The position numbers and the translations under genes were made by a program. Of a DNA stretch of 64,000 nucleotides, positions 52,563 to 62,607 are shown one piece after another (the first letter of the stretch is position 1; every line of letters begins with the position of its first letter). Source of the DNA: Pigmentibacter sp. JX0631 (GTDB lineage: Bacteria; Bdellovibrionota_B; Oligoflexia; Silvanigrellales; Silvanigrellaceae). The stretch covers positions 124,001 to 188,000 of the forward strand of contig NZ_CP123622.1 of assembly GCF_029873255.1 (NCBI RefSeq), in the 5' to 3' direction. The notes beneath the pieces were generated by a model that saw only the letters and a list, made by a program, of their open reading frames with translations, was not told the origin of the DNA and made no database searches.

Positions 52563-53401
52563 TTTCGTTTGAAGAATTTATTCAAAATACAATTTATTAT
52601 AGACATCATGCATTTTTATTTGTGTCGAAATACTTTGAAGCAAATAGCTTGCCTGAAAATGATTTTTGTTTGTTACTAAAACATTTAGCAGGTATTGAGT
52701 TAACACAAATAAAAGATGGAAATATTTTTGAAACCGCTACTCAACATAATGACATTTTTGTTGCTGACAGGACAAGAAAAATATTAAGGCTTGAAGATTT
52801 AAATAAAGTAAAAGAATTAATTCTGTATCAACCATCCGAAGGTAAAAGAAGAGTTATCTATATTGAAAACTGCGATAGAATGAATTTAAACTCTGCAAAT
52901 GCTTTACTTAAAGCTTTAGAAGAACCTCAAACAAAAACAGTTTTTATTTTAACAACTAGAAATATTAATACAGTAATTCCTACTATTGCGAGTCGCTGTC
53001 AAAAAGTTTTTATTTCTTTTCATAATTTTTCACAAAATAACATTTTAAATACAATCAATATTGATGATTTTAATTTAATTAAAAATTTAATTAGTAGTTT
53101 CAAAAATTATTTTCCTAATCTTCCAAAATCTCTTTTCGAAAAACCTACCAAAAACTTGCAAGCAGCTGAAATAAAAAGTGTGCTCGATTTATGTGAAAAA
53201 ATAGCCAAAGAATATTCTCCACAAACAATTCAAGATATAATTGTGTTAGCTACAAATGAAAACTTAAAAAAAGACCATAGTTTCCTTATGATAGCCAAAT
53301 CAATTTTAGCGAATGTAACAGAATGGAAACAAGCTGAAAACCTTAATCCATCAACATATTTATGGTTAACAAGAATTTTTTTAGGTCACAAAATAAATTA
53401 A
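52559..53401 (+). CDS. holB: DNA polymerase III delta' subunit-like
   Basis: A 280-aa clamp-loader protein. The core VIYIENCDRMNLNSANALLKALEEPQTKTVFILTT and IPTIASRCQ with its sensor-1/arginine-finger SRC motif identify it. The N-terminal P-loop is not recognisable, as expected for delta'. It is short relative to usual HolB (about 330 aa), mostly at the C-terminus. It is paired with tmk by a 4-bp overlap. Confidence 0.88.
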   Translation: MISFEEFIQNTIYYRHHAFLFVSKYFEANSLPENDFCLLLKHLAGIELTQIKDGNIFETATQHNDIFVADRTRKILRLEDLNKVKELILYQPSEGKRRVIYIENCDRMNLNSANALLKALEEPQTKTVFILTTRNINTVIPTIASRCQKVFISFHNFSQNNILNTINIDDFNLIKNLISSFKNYFPNLPKSLFEKPTKNLQAAEIKSVLDLCEKIAKEYSPQTIQDIIVLATNENLKKDHSFLMIAKSILANVTEWKQAENLNPSTYLWLTRIFLGHKIN

Positions 53402-53464
53402 CAGAGTTGCAATTCTCCTAAATTCAAGCAAGTATTCAATGGACAAAAACTTAGGGGAATATTC

Positions 53465-55939
53465 ATGCGTACTATACAACTACATATACGTTCTTCTTTA
53501 CCTAAAAATCTAGAAGCTCTTTGGGAACTTGCTAGGAATGTCTGGTGGTCTTGGAATAGTAATGCCATTAATTTATTTAGAAGAATAGATCCTCAAGAAT
53601 ACGAACTCAGTGGTCCCTGTCCATTAAAACTTTTAAATACATTGCCTTCTGCTACATGGGAAAATTTAAAAGATGACAATGGATTTTTAGAACATTTAAA
53701 TGAAGTTTATAATGAATTTAAAGAATATTTAGAAAACGGAATTACTAAAGTTCAAGATTATCATGAAAGAAATACAATTGCATATTTTTCAATGGAATTT
53801 GGCTTGCATGAAAGTATTTTACTTTACTCTGGCGGACTTGGTATCTTATCAGGCGATCATTTAAAAACAGCGAGCGATTTGTGCTTGCCTTTAATTGGTG
53901 TTGGACTTTTTTATTCTGAAGGTTATTTTCGCCAAAATTTAAATAAAGAAGGTTGGCAAACTGAAAAATATGATATTAATGATCCTTTTTATTTGCCAAT
54001 GCAACTTGTTACGGAATCATCTAATAATCCTTTACTAATCGATATAAAAATTAATCAACAAAAAGTTTATGCCCAAGTCTGGAAACTTAATGTAGGAAGA
54101 ATTCCATTGTATTTGCTTGATACAAACATAAGAGAAAATTCTCCTGAATTTAGACAAATTACATCTAGATTGTATTCCGGCGGTCAGGATCTAAGAATAC
54201 AACAAGAATTGATTCTTGGAATTGGCGGAATCAAAGTACTAAATAAACTAAATATAAATCCCGCTGTTTATCATTTAAATGAAGGCCATTCAGCATTTCT
54301 GACTTTAGAAAGAGTAGCTCAATTCACTCAAAAAGGTTTAACATGGCAAGAAGCATTACTCGCAACAAAAGGAACACAAGTGTTTACAATTCACACACCT
54401 GTCCCTGCTGGAAATGATGCTTTTCCTATTCCTTTGCTTGGAAAATATTTGGGAAATATTAAAGAAACATATGGTATACCAGATGATGACTTTTATCAAT
54501 TAGGTCGACTTCCTGATAATTTTTCAGAATTTTCTATGCCTGTATTTGCTTTAAAAACAAGTGGGCATCGAAATGGTGTTAGCCAATTACACAAAAAAAT
54601 ATCTAAAAAAATATGGAAACAACTTTGGCCAAGTTTACTTGAAAACGAAGTTCCTATTCAAGGGATCACAAATGGCGTACATATTCGAACTTGGATTTGT
54701 AATGAATTAGTTGAATTATTTGATTTTTATTTGGGTAAAGGGTGGGATGCCAAACTTGCTGATCCCGTTATTTGGAAAAGAGTTGAAAACATTCCAAGTA
54801 CAGAACTTTGGAATGTACATTTGAATAGAAAAAGTAGATTGTTATCAAATATCCCAAATTGCAATTTTTCAAGCGAATATTTAACAATAGGCTTTGCAAG
54901 AAGATTTGCTAGTTATAAACGTGGTCATCTTATTTTTAGAAATATTAATAGACTGAAAAAAATTCTCCAAAATTCTGAACGGCCTATCCAATTAATTATT
55001 TCTGGAAAAGCACATCCAGCTGATCATTTAGGCAAAGAAATTATTCAAAAAGTTGTTCAATCAATTCAAAAAGAAAATTTATCTGCAAATATTTTATTCT
55101 TAGAAAATTATGACATGCATATTGCTCAAAAATTAGTTCGAGGTGTTGATGTTTGGTTAAATAATCCTATCAGACCACTAGAAGCATCTGGAACTAGCGG
55201 AATAAAAGTTGCAATTAATGGTGGATTAAATTTATCAATTTTAGATGGATGGTGGGATGAAGCATACGAACCTGATTTAGGTTGGAGTATAGGTAACAGA
55301 GAAGAAATTCATGATGAATTTCAACGCGACGATAAAGATGCTGAAAGTTTATATGATAAATTAGAATTAGAAATTGCCCCTTTATACTATAGCAATAAAA
55401 TACCGGTTGAATGGATTGAGAAAATGAAAAAATCCATTGCTATTTTAATACCAAAATTTAGCTCACATCGAATGCTAAATGACTATATTAAAAAATCATA
55501 CAAACCAGCTTCGATATTTCATGAAAATTGGTCTTTTCATTCTAACGACCAAATTGAGTCCTTGAAGCAGCATATAAATAATGTCCAAATATTAAAAGAA
55601 AATTGGAAGCAAGTTTCAGTTGCTAAAATTGAGTTAAAACCATCAGATACCGTTATTGTTGGTGAAAACGTTACTTTAATAGTTGAATTATTTTCACCAT
55701 TTCCTGAAGCATGGTTAGAGGTAAATCTAGTTTTAGAAAGTTCCGATAATTTTCACATATTTCATAATCAGAAAGATTTAAAATTAAAATGTATAGAGAG
55801 TGACCAGCATAATCATCACTTTCTTTACAAAATAGATTTAGAAACAATGAATCCAGAAATTAGAACTTACACAATTAGAATTTGTCCAAATCCCATAATA
55901 TTTCCAGAACATCTTGATTTGGATTTAGTCGCAAGGTAA
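53465..55939 (+). CDS. glgP: alpha-glucan (glycogen/maltodextrin) phosphorylase
   Basis: An 824-aa phosphorylase of the type with an N-terminal DUF3417 segment (NVWWSWNSNAINLFRRIDP). Core features are FSMEFGLHESILLYSGGLGILSGDHLK, YHLNEGHSAFL, and the PLP-lysine region ASGTSGIKVAINGGLNLS with Lys near 581. It releases glucose-1-phosphate from alpha-1,4-glucans. It heads a four-gene glucan cluster. Confidence 0.95.
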   Translation: MRTIQLHIRSSLPKNLEALWELARNVWWSWNSNAINLFRRIDPQEYELSGPCPLKLLNTLPSATWENLKDDNGFLEHLNEVYNEFKEYLENGITKVQDYHERNTIAYFSMEFGLHESILLYSGGLGILSGDHLKTASDLCLPLIGVGLFYSEGYFRQNLNKEGWQTEKYDINDPFYLPMQLVTESSNNPLLIDIKINQQKVYAQVWKLNVGRIPLYLLDTNIRENSPEFRQITSRLYSGGQDLRIQQELILGIGGIKVLNKLNINPAVYHLNEGHSAFLTLERVAQFTQKGLTWQEALLATKGTQVFTIHTPVPAGNDAFPIPLLGKYLGNIKETYGIPDDDFYQLGRLPDNFSEFSMPVFALKTSGHRNGVSQLHKKISKKIWKQLWPSLLENEVPIQGITNGVHIRTWICNELVELFDFYLGKGWDAKLADPVIWKRVENIPSTELWNVHLNRKSRLLSNIPNCNFSSEYLTIGFARRFASYKRGHLIFRNINRLKKILQNSERPIQLIISGKAHPADHLGKEIIQKVVQSIQKENLSANILFLENYDMHIAQKLVRGVDVWLNNPIRPLEASGTSGIKVAINGGLNLSILDGWWDEAYEPDLGWSIGNREEIHDEFQRDDKDAESLYDKLELEIAPLYYSNKIPVEWIEKMKKSIAILIPKFSSHRMLNDYIKKSYKPASIFHENWSFHSNDQIESLKQHINNVQILKENWKQVSVAKIELKPSDTVIVGENVTLIVELFSPFPEAWLEVNLVLESSDNFHIFHNQKDLKLKCIESDQHNHHFLYKIDLETMNPEIRTYTIRICPNPIIFPEHLDLDLVAR

Positions 55940-55978
55940 AAGATAAAAATCTTATTTTGACAAATTTAGTGGTGAATT

Positions 55979-57397
55979 ATGAAAATACTAATGTTAGGTT
56001 GGGAATATCCTCCAGTAATATCTGGTGGTTTAGGTACAGCAACGGAAGGTTTAGTGCAAGCACTCATTTCTATGGGGCATAAAATAACTTTAGTTTTACC
56101 AAATTATCCTCATCGTTTGCAAACAAAAAATCTCACAATTGTTAGTCCAGAAAATCCTTTTGATATTGCAAAAAATAAAGATAATAATAACATAGATATT
56201 TCATTAAGTAATACAAAACTAAATATAGAATCTTCACTAAATGAAACCTATAAAGAAATTTCAGAAATAGTTGAAAAAAAATCTATTGAAACATTAAATT
56301 CCCATTATAATTATGTAATAAATAAAAAAGAGCTTACTAGTAAAGAAAAAAATATCGTAAAATTAAAATTTAATGAATATCAAAATTATCTTCATGAATT
56401 AAAATTAAATAGCAATAATAATTTTGAAAAAAAGGATAAAATAAATTATAATTTTTCAGCTAACTGTAATGTTAATGAAAAATGTTACATTTTAGGTTTA
56501 CTTGCACTTGATATTTTAGAAAAAGACGCTGACTATCAAGTCATACATGCACATGACTGGATGTCATTTACTGCAGCAAAAATGATTAAAGAAATTTATA
56601 ATATTCCTCTTGTTGTACATATTCATTCAACAGAATTGGATCGTTCTGGTGAAATCGATAATAATAAAGAAATTTTACAAATTGAACAAATAGGAATTCA
56701 ATTATCTGATTTAGTAATAACTGTTTCAGAATTTACTAAACATTTAATTGTTGATAAATTTCATACTCCTGCCGATAAAATTAAAGTTGTTTATAATGCT
56801 AATAATAGTCAACATTTAATTAATAGTAGTGATCCAGAAAACACTTTACATAATGTAACAAATGCAAAACTGCCGGTAGTAACTTTTGTTGGAAGAATAA
56901 CTTTTCAAAAAGGACCTTCTTATTTTGTATTTGCAGCAGAAAAGGTTTTAAAATTTAATCCAAATGTTATATTTAAAGTTGTAGGAACTGGAGATTTATT
57001 GCCTGCAATGAAACAATTAACTTGGGAATTAGGAATAGATAAACATTTTCAATTTGAAGGTTTTTTAAATGCTCAAGGTGTTCAAAAGACATTACAAGAC
57101 TCAGATATTTTTATTATGCCAAGTGTTTCAGAACCTTTTGGAATTGTTGCGCTTGAAGCTATTGCTCAAAATATTCCAGTAGTTATTTCAAAACAATCTG
57201 GTGTTTCTGAAGTATTAAATCATGCATTAAAAGTTGATTTTTGGGATACAGATCTTATAGCAGATAGAATTATCAGTTTATTAAAGTACCAGTCAGTAAG
57301 ATCTGAAATGATAGAAAATTCACTAAAAGATCTTGATAATCGAACTTGGTTAAATTCAGCAAAAATTTTGCTTGAAGCTTATAAAGAAATTAATTGA
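55979..57397 (+). CDS. glgA: glycogen synthase-like glycosyltransferase
   Basis: A 472-aa GT-B enzyme. The N-terminus LMLGWEYPPVISGGLGTATEGL is the sugar-nucleotide loop, and the C-terminal part has VTFVGRITFQKGPSYFVFAAEK and MPSVSEPFGIVALEAIA with the family E-x7-E. It resembles the GT4/GT5 boundary. An asparagine- and lysine-rich insert of about 100 residues (60-165) is not typical. It would extend an alpha-glucan from ADP- or UDP-glucose. It lies between phosphorylase and the GH57 gene. Confidence 0.88.
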   Translation: MKILMLGWEYPPVISGGLGTATEGLVQALISMGHKITLVLPNYPHRLQTKNLTIVSPENPFDIAKNKDNNNIDISLSNTKLNIESSLNETYKEISEIVEKKSIETLNSHYNYVINKKELTSKEKNIVKLKFNEYQNYLHELKLNSNNNFEKKDKINYNFSANCNVNEKCYILGLLALDILEKDADYQVIHAHDWMSFTAAKMIKEIYNIPLVVHIHSTELDRSGEIDNNKEILQIEQIGIQLSDLVITVSEFTKHLIVDKFHTPADKIKVVYNANNSQHLINSSDPENTLHNVTNAKLPVVTFVGRITFQKGPSYFVFAAEKVLKFNPNVIFKVVGTGDLLPAMKQLTWELGIDKHFQFEGFLNAQGVQKTLQDSDIFIMPSVSEPFGIVALEAIAQNIPVVISKQSGVSEVLNHALKVDFWDTDLIADRIISLLKYQSVRSEMIENSLKDLDNRTWLNSAKILLEAYKEIN

Positions 57398-57409
57398 AAG
57401 GAAAGTTAA

Positions 57410-58735
57410 ATGGTTGCAATATGCTTTTATTTTGAAGTACATCAGCCTTTTAGAATTAATCATTATCGAATAAAAGAAATAAATAAACATAAGCCTTATT
57501 TTAATTCTGAATCAAATGAACAAATATTCCAAAAAGTAGCAAAAAAATGCTACTGGCCCGCTGGATTACTATTTGCATCGTTATTAAAAAACTTTCCTGA
57601 AAATTTCAAAATTTCATTTTCAATGTCTGGTACATTCCTTGAGCAATGTGAATTGTATGATAAAAAACTTCTTGAACTGTATCAAGATATTTTAAGTCTC
57701 CCTAATACAGAAATTATTTGTGAAACTTCACATCATAGCTTAGCTTCCTTATATGATGAAGAGGAATTTTATGCACAAGTAGATAGACAAAAACAAAAAA
57801 TATTTGAGCTATTTTCTAAAGTACCAACAACTTTTAGAAATACAGAATTAATCTATTCAAATAGAATTGGAAATTTAGTTTCCAATTCGGGCTTTAATAT
57901 TTGTCTGTTGGAAGGTTGGGATCCCTTTCTTCCTGATGGTTGGAATCCGCACCATGTTTTTCATCATCCCGAAAATCACAATTTAAAATTGTTGCCAAAA
58001 AGCTATAAACTATCTGACGATCTTGCATTTCGTTTTTCAAATAGAGCTTGGGCAGAATGGCCATTAACCGCAGACAAATATAAAATTTGGTTTGAGAAAC
58101 TGCTCGATGGAAGTCATGAATTTGTTGGTTTATTTATGGACTATGAAACATTTGGGGAACACCAATGGGCTGAAACAGGTATTTTTGAATTTTTAGAGCA
58201 TTTTATAACGAATATGACTCATGATCAAAGATTTGAATTTTTAACTGTATCTGAAGTAGCAGCTAAATTTCAATCAAGAGCTTCCATGAGTGTTGATAGA
58301 CCTCTGAGTTGGGCTGATACTGAAAGAGATATTTCTGCATGGTTAGGTAACAGAATTCAAGAAGATGCCATTCAAAAAGCTTATAAACTAAAATCTCAGG
58401 TTTATGCACTTAACGATCCACAAATTTTAGAAGAATGGCGGAAACTTTTAACTAGTGATCACTTTTACTATATGTGTATCAAATGGTCTAATGATGGAGA
58501 TGTTCATAAGTATTTCAGTCCTTTTGACAGTCCATATGAAGCCTACCTTGATTATGTAAATATATTGGAAGATTTAGAATGCAAATGTAACAAACTTTAC
58601 CAAGCTAAAATTAAAAGTTATGAAAGAAATATTCATCGACATGCTGCGGGAGATATTTCAGTATGCGAGAAAACTACTCCAGTATCACAGCCTCAGAAAA
58701 ACTTCTCGCCTGCCTTGGAGAAGACGGCCAACTAA
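57410..58735 (+). CDS. GH57-family alpha-amylase/glucanotransferase
   Basis: A 441-aa GH57 protein. The hallmark FEVHQPFR near the N-terminus is conserved region 1. ETSHHSLASLY is region 2, FRNTELIYSN and CLLEGWDPFLPDG belong to the catalytic core, and FMDYETFGEHQW is region 4 with the acid aspartate. It acts on alpha-1,4-glucans, probably in the cytoplasm as there is no signal peptide. Its 3' end overlaps the GH15 gene by 73 bp. Confidence 0.92.
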   Translation: MVAICFYFEVHQPFRINHYRIKEINKHKPYFNSESNEQIFQKVAKKCYWPAGLLFASLLKNFPENFKISFSMSGTFLEQCELYDKKLLELYQDILSLPNTEIICETSHHSLASLYDEEEFYAQVDRQKQKIFELFSKVPTTFRNTELIYSNRIGNLVSNSGFNICLLEGWDPFLPDGWNPHHVFHHPENHNLKLLPKSYKLSDDLAFRFSNRAWAEWPLTADKYKIWFEKLLDGSHEFVGLFMDYETFGEHQWAETGIFEFLEHFITNMTHDQRFEFLTVSEVAAKFQSRASMSVDRPLSWADTERDISAWLGNRIQEDAIQKAYKLKSQVYALNDPQILEEWRKLLTSDHFYYMCIKWSNDGDVHKYFSPFDSPYEAYLDYVNILEDLECKCNKLYQAKIKSYERNIHRHAAGDISVCEKTTPVSQPQKNFSPALEKTAN

Positions 58736-60546
58736 AAGGACTCTTTTGGCCTTATAAAGATAGTAGACATTCTCATCTTGAATTTGCAATTTGTGGTTTT
58801 GCTATTAATGGAGAAAGTATTTGGCTAGATCCATTAAGAGATCAGCTGCAAATTCAATTTTGTCCAGATGAAAAAATTGTAATTTCAAGTTGGGAAGTTA
58901 AGCATCCAAAGTTTTTTGGTGCAGTTGTAAAGAAAAAAACATTAGCTGTTCATGAATCTGTTGTTGAAAAATGGGAATTGACTGTTCCGAAAGAATTAAG
59001 TAGTTGTAAAATTAATTTATGGTTACTTTCATCTTGGAATATTTGCTCTGAAAAAAGATTTCAATCAGTATATACAGAAACAGGCGAAGATATGATTTTT
59101 GCTTATTCTAAAGATATTTGGGTAGGAATTGGAGCATGTAATGGTTCTTTTTATTCCCACTTTCAAGCTGTAAGGGCTATTCAAAGTAACAGTTTTTCAA
59201 CCCTTGGTGAAATAGTTGATCATTTTTTACTAGAACCAAATAAGTTTAGAAGAATTGAAATGGGAAAAGTATATGCCGCTGCTTGCACACAGCCATTTGT
59301 TTTTACCAGATCAAATGACAATTACTACGAAGGTAAAGTAACAATTTTTTATGGTTTTGGCAAAAATCAAGAAGAATTGGAATATAGACTTTCATTATAT
59401 TTTGATAATAATGCCTTAGAAAAAGAAGTGAATGAAACAATAGAAAAGTTACAGAAGAACTCTAATTTAAAACTAAAAAATTTGAACTTTCAAGAAAAAA
59501 GAAACTATCTTAAAACTGTTTCTCTTTATGTTTTACAATCTTTAACTGATCAATCAAGCGGTGGTATAATAGCTGCTCCGGAATGCGATCCTGATTTCAA
59601 ACATAGTGGAGGATATGGATTTGTTTGGCCAAGGGATGCTGCTTTTTGTGCTTTATCTTTAATAAAGTGCAAGGAATTGGATTTGGCAAAAAAAATTCTT
59701 TTATTTTTAGCAAAAACACAAAATCATCATTCTGACTATTTTCAAAGATATGATATTCAAGGAAACAAAGCTCCGAGTTGGTGTGAATTACAGGCTGACC
59801 AGCTGGGTTTAGTTATTTGTGCAGCTATCGAATATTTACAATATGAAAATAACATTCTACTTCTAGAATTAATTAAAAAAGGTACTCAAAAATTAATTCA
59901 TGATTTTTCTGAAAAAGGATCTTTGCAAAATAGTTTTGATTTATGGGAAGAATGTTATGGCTTACATTTCTATGCGCATGCAGCAGCATATTCTGCCTTA
60001 TCTCGATCTGTTTCATTACTCCCAGAACTTGCAGAGCAAATTCAACAATCTTTAAAAATATGTAAAAATTTTTGTTTTCATTACTTATTTGTGGCAAAAC
60101 AAAAACGATTTGCTCGGACAGTTGATCCTCATAGCAACAGAGACCTCCAAGCTGATATTTCATTATTGTCTTGTATTTTTCCATTTAATGATTTTCCAAT
60201 TGAAGATGACATAAAAATTTCTATTTTTGAATTTTGTTATGATAAACTAACTACTAAAATAGGAACCTTAAGATACGAGAACGATCACTACATAGGAGGT
60301 AACAGCTGGGTTTTAGCTGGATTTTGGATGTCACTTGCTGCTTTTGAATTAACAAAAATTCAACCATCAATGCAAGAATTAGCAGAGGAAATTTTTAAAA
60401 AATCCATTGATCTTAGTAATGAAGCCGGCTTTTTTCCCGAACAAGTTGATTCAGTAACAGGAAAACCTATTTGGATAGTACCATTAGCTTGGAGTCACGC
60501 TTTTTACTTATGGGCAAATGAAATTTTTAACTTAACAAAGGATTAA
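58663..60546 (+). CDS. GH15-family glucoamylase
   Basis: A 627-aa GH15 protein. The N-terminal beta-sandwich region (LLACLGEDGQLKGLFWPYKD) precedes an (alpha/alpha)6 barrel with GGYGFVWPRDAAF, SWCELQADQLGLVI (general acid Glu) and FFPEQVDSVTGKPIWIVPLAWSHA (general base region). It releases glucose from alpha-glucans. The start is ATG 58663; conserved residues fall inside the overlap with the GH57 gene, so the 73-bp overlap seems real. The next gene starts 2 bp after its stop. Confidence 0.92.
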   Translation: MRENYSSITASEKLLACLGEDGQLKGLFWPYKDSRHSHLEFAICGFAINGESIWLDPLRDQLQIQFCPDEKIVISSWEVKHPKFFGAVVKKKTLAVHESVVEKWELTVPKELSSCKINLWLLSSWNICSEKRFQSVYTETGEDMIFAYSKDIWVGIGACNGSFYSHFQAVRAIQSNSFSTLGEIVDHFLLEPNKFRRIEMGKVYAAACTQPFVFTRSNDNYYEGKVTIFYGFGKNQEELEYRLSLYFDNNALEKEVNETIEKLQKNSNLKLKNLNFQEKRNYLKTVSLYVLQSLTDQSSGGIIAAPECDPDFKHSGGYGFVWPRDAAFCALSLIKCKELDLAKKILLFLAKTQNHHSDYFQRYDIQGNKAPSWCELQADQLGLVICAAIEYLQYENNILLLELIKKGTQKLIHDFSEKGSLQNSFDLWEECYGLHFYAHAAAYSALSRSVSLLPELAEQIQQSLKICKNFCFHYLFVAKQKRFARTVDPHSNRDLQADISLLSCIFPFNDFPIEDDIKISIFEFCYDKLTTKIGTLRYENDHYIGGNSWVLAGFWMSLAAFELTKIQPSMQELAEEIFKKSIDLSNEAGFFPEQVDSVTGKPIWIVPLAWSHAFYLWANEIFNLTKD

Positions 60547-60548
60547 GA

Positions 60549-61532
60549 ATGCATAAATTTTTATCTATTCTTTTTTTTCTCTTCCTAAATATTGGAAATG
60601 CTTTTGCTGGTGAAAAAGATATTGTGGTTGTTGAAAGTTATTCCCAAAATATAAAATGGGATGTTGATTATGCAAATGAAATTAAGAAAATTTTAGGCAA
60701 AGATTATAAATTAACGTTTTTTGAAATGAATACAAAAGTTCTTCCACCATCAGAACATGAAGGCATGGGAAAAAAAGCATGGGCATTAATTGAAAAAATA
60801 AACCCAACTTTAGTTGTTGTAGGAGATGATCCTGCTTTGAAGTATGTTGGTCCTCCTTTAGAACAAAATCAAATAAGAACTGTTTATTTAGGCATCAATG
60901 ACAATCCAAGAATTTATTTTTCTCAAGAACCTAAATATGTTACTGGTGTTTTGGAAAGACCTTTAATAAAAAGATCTGCTGCATATATTAAAAAAATATT
61001 ACCTAATGCCAAAAAAATGCTTATCCTTTTTGATAAATCAAGAACATCTCAAATTATAGATAAAGATTTCTTTAATAATCAAAAATCTATTTCAATTTCA
61101 GATATTACTTATGATATTGCTTTAATTGATCAATATAGTGATTGGAAAAAAATTATTAGTAAAGCGAACAAAGAATACGATGCCATAATATTAGGTATTT
61201 ATTACTCTGTCTTTGAAGATAAAAAATATGTAGATCATGAACAACTTATAAAATGGTCAGAAAAAAACTCTAAAAAACCAATATTTGCATTTTGGGATTT
61301 TGCTGTAGGGAAAGAAAAAGCAATTGGAGGTTTAGTATTAACAGGAGCAAGTCAAGGCAAAGCTGCAGCTGAAATAGCTTTGCAATTACTTAATGATCCA
61401 AAAAAATTACCAAATTCAATTTATCCTTTATTTTTACAAGAAGGTAAATTTATTTTTAGTAAAACAGAACTAAAAGCAAAAAACATAACTCTACCGAAAG
61501 ATATACTAGACGATACTATCTTTGTTGATTAA
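60549..61532 (+). CDS. ABC-type substrate-binding protein (ABC_sub_bind family)
   Basis: A 327-aa exported protein with the signal peptide FLSILFFLFLNIGNAFA. The mature domain begins EKDIVVVESYSQNIKWDVDY and has IGGLVLTGASQGKAAAEIALQLL near the end. These are features of the uncharacterised ABC_sub_bind family. The ligand is unknown, and no permease is adjacent. Placed 2 bp after the glucoamylase gene, it may be co-expressed with the glucan cluster. Confidence 0.8.
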   Translation: MHKFLSILFFLFLNIGNAFAGEKDIVVVESYSQNIKWDVDYANEIKKILGKDYKLTFFEMNTKVLPPSEHEGMGKKAWALIEKINPTLVVVGDDPALKYVGPPLEQNQIRTVYLGINDNPRIYFSQEPKYVTGVLERPLIKRSAAYIKKILPNAKKMLILFDKSRTSQIIDKDFFNNQKSISISDITYDIALIDQYSDWKKIISKANKEYDAIILGIYYSVFEDKKYVDHEQLIKWSEKNSKKPIFAFWDFAVGKEKAIGGLVLTGASQGKAAAEIALQLLNDPKKLPNSIYPLFLQEGKFIFSKTELKAKNITLPKDILDDTIFVD

Positions 61533-61618
61533 TAGAATTGACCTCATTTAATTTTTTTACTACAAACACAACTGCGTTTATGTATTGAGAATAAAGCTAA
61601 AATTGTACGAGAAATTAA

Positions 61619-62302
61619 ATGAATCTTTTTTCTGCAAAAATTACTGACTTATCGCACCTTGTCACAGAACAATCTCCCACATGGGATAATGTCTCTATTA
61701 AATTAACAACTCATTATGAATCTATAACAGAAAATTCAGACGCTAAATTTAAGATACAGTGTTTAGAAACCCCTATGGGAATTGGAACACATATTGATTT
61801 GCCAAATCATTTAAATAAAAATTTAACGACTGCAGATAAATTTAATATTGATCAGCCATTTTATGATACTTATGTCATTAAATTATCGCATTTTATGCAA
61901 GAAAATTTTAAAATCAGTCTTCAGCATATTCATGCATTCGAAAAAAAATATGGCACAATTAAAGCTAATAGTTTAATTTTTTTTTATACTGGATGGGATC
62001 AATTTTGGGAAAATGCCGAGAGGTATCGAAACAATTTAATATTTCCAAGTATTTCCCCAGAAGCAGCAAAATATTTAGTAGATAGAAATATTGCAGGAAT
62101 AGGTATCGATACCTTATCTCCCGATGCCGGAAATAGTATGTTCGAAGTTCACCAAGAAATGCTGCAAAACGGAAAATTTATCTTAGAAAATGTTGCTAAT
62201 TTAAGTTTAATTCCTGAGATAAATGCAAAAACTTTAGTTTTGCCTCTTAAATTATCAAACGCTACAGAATCGCCTATTCGCCTGATAGCACTACATGAAT
62301 AA
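61619..62302 (+). CDS. cyclase-family hydrolase (kynurenine formamidase-like)
   Basis: A 227-aa metal-dependent hydrolase of the cyclase family. The motif GIGTHIDLPNHL matches the HxGTHxDxPxH metal site with the first His absent or replaced, and AGIGIDTLSPDAG is also typical. Related enzymes act on N-formylkynurenine, isatin or other amides. The substrate is not predictable. Confidence 0.82.
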   Translation: MNLFSAKITDLSHLVTEQSPTWDNVSIKLTTHYESITENSDAKFKIQCLETPMGIGTHIDLPNHLNKNLTTADKFNIDQPFYDTYVIKLSHFMQENFKISLQHIHAFEKKYGTIKANSLIFFYTGWDQFWENAERYRNNLIFPSISPEAAKYLVDRNIAGIGIDTLSPDAGNSMFEVHQEMLQNGKFILENVANLSLIPEINAKTLVLPLKLSNATESPIRLIALHE

Positions 62303-62607
62303 TATGTAATCCATATCAAGAGTATTTGCACTCAAAGCAAGAACAATTGGTAAATATTTAAAAAGATAGTAATACATTTCTTTTCCTCAGTTGCAAAAAT
62401 GCAATTCATTATTGCAAGAAATTTTTTAAATTTTAAGTAAATCTATTTATTTTAAGCATATTTTAATCTAATTTTAAGAAAAGTACAGTGTACTAAGTTC
62501 TAAATGCTGAAAATGCGAATAACTGTCATTTTTTTTTCACTCATGAATATCAAAATAAAAATGTTAGAATTACTGAAACCGAATTTTAAATGAAAGAAAG
62601 GACAGTT
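62303..62607. other. non-coding gap
   Basis: About 300 bp, very AT-rich. TTGCA...TGCAA short inverted repeats occur around 62391-62425, but they are short and of no clear function. It likely contains the promoter of the solute-binding protein gene that follows. Confidence 0.4.
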
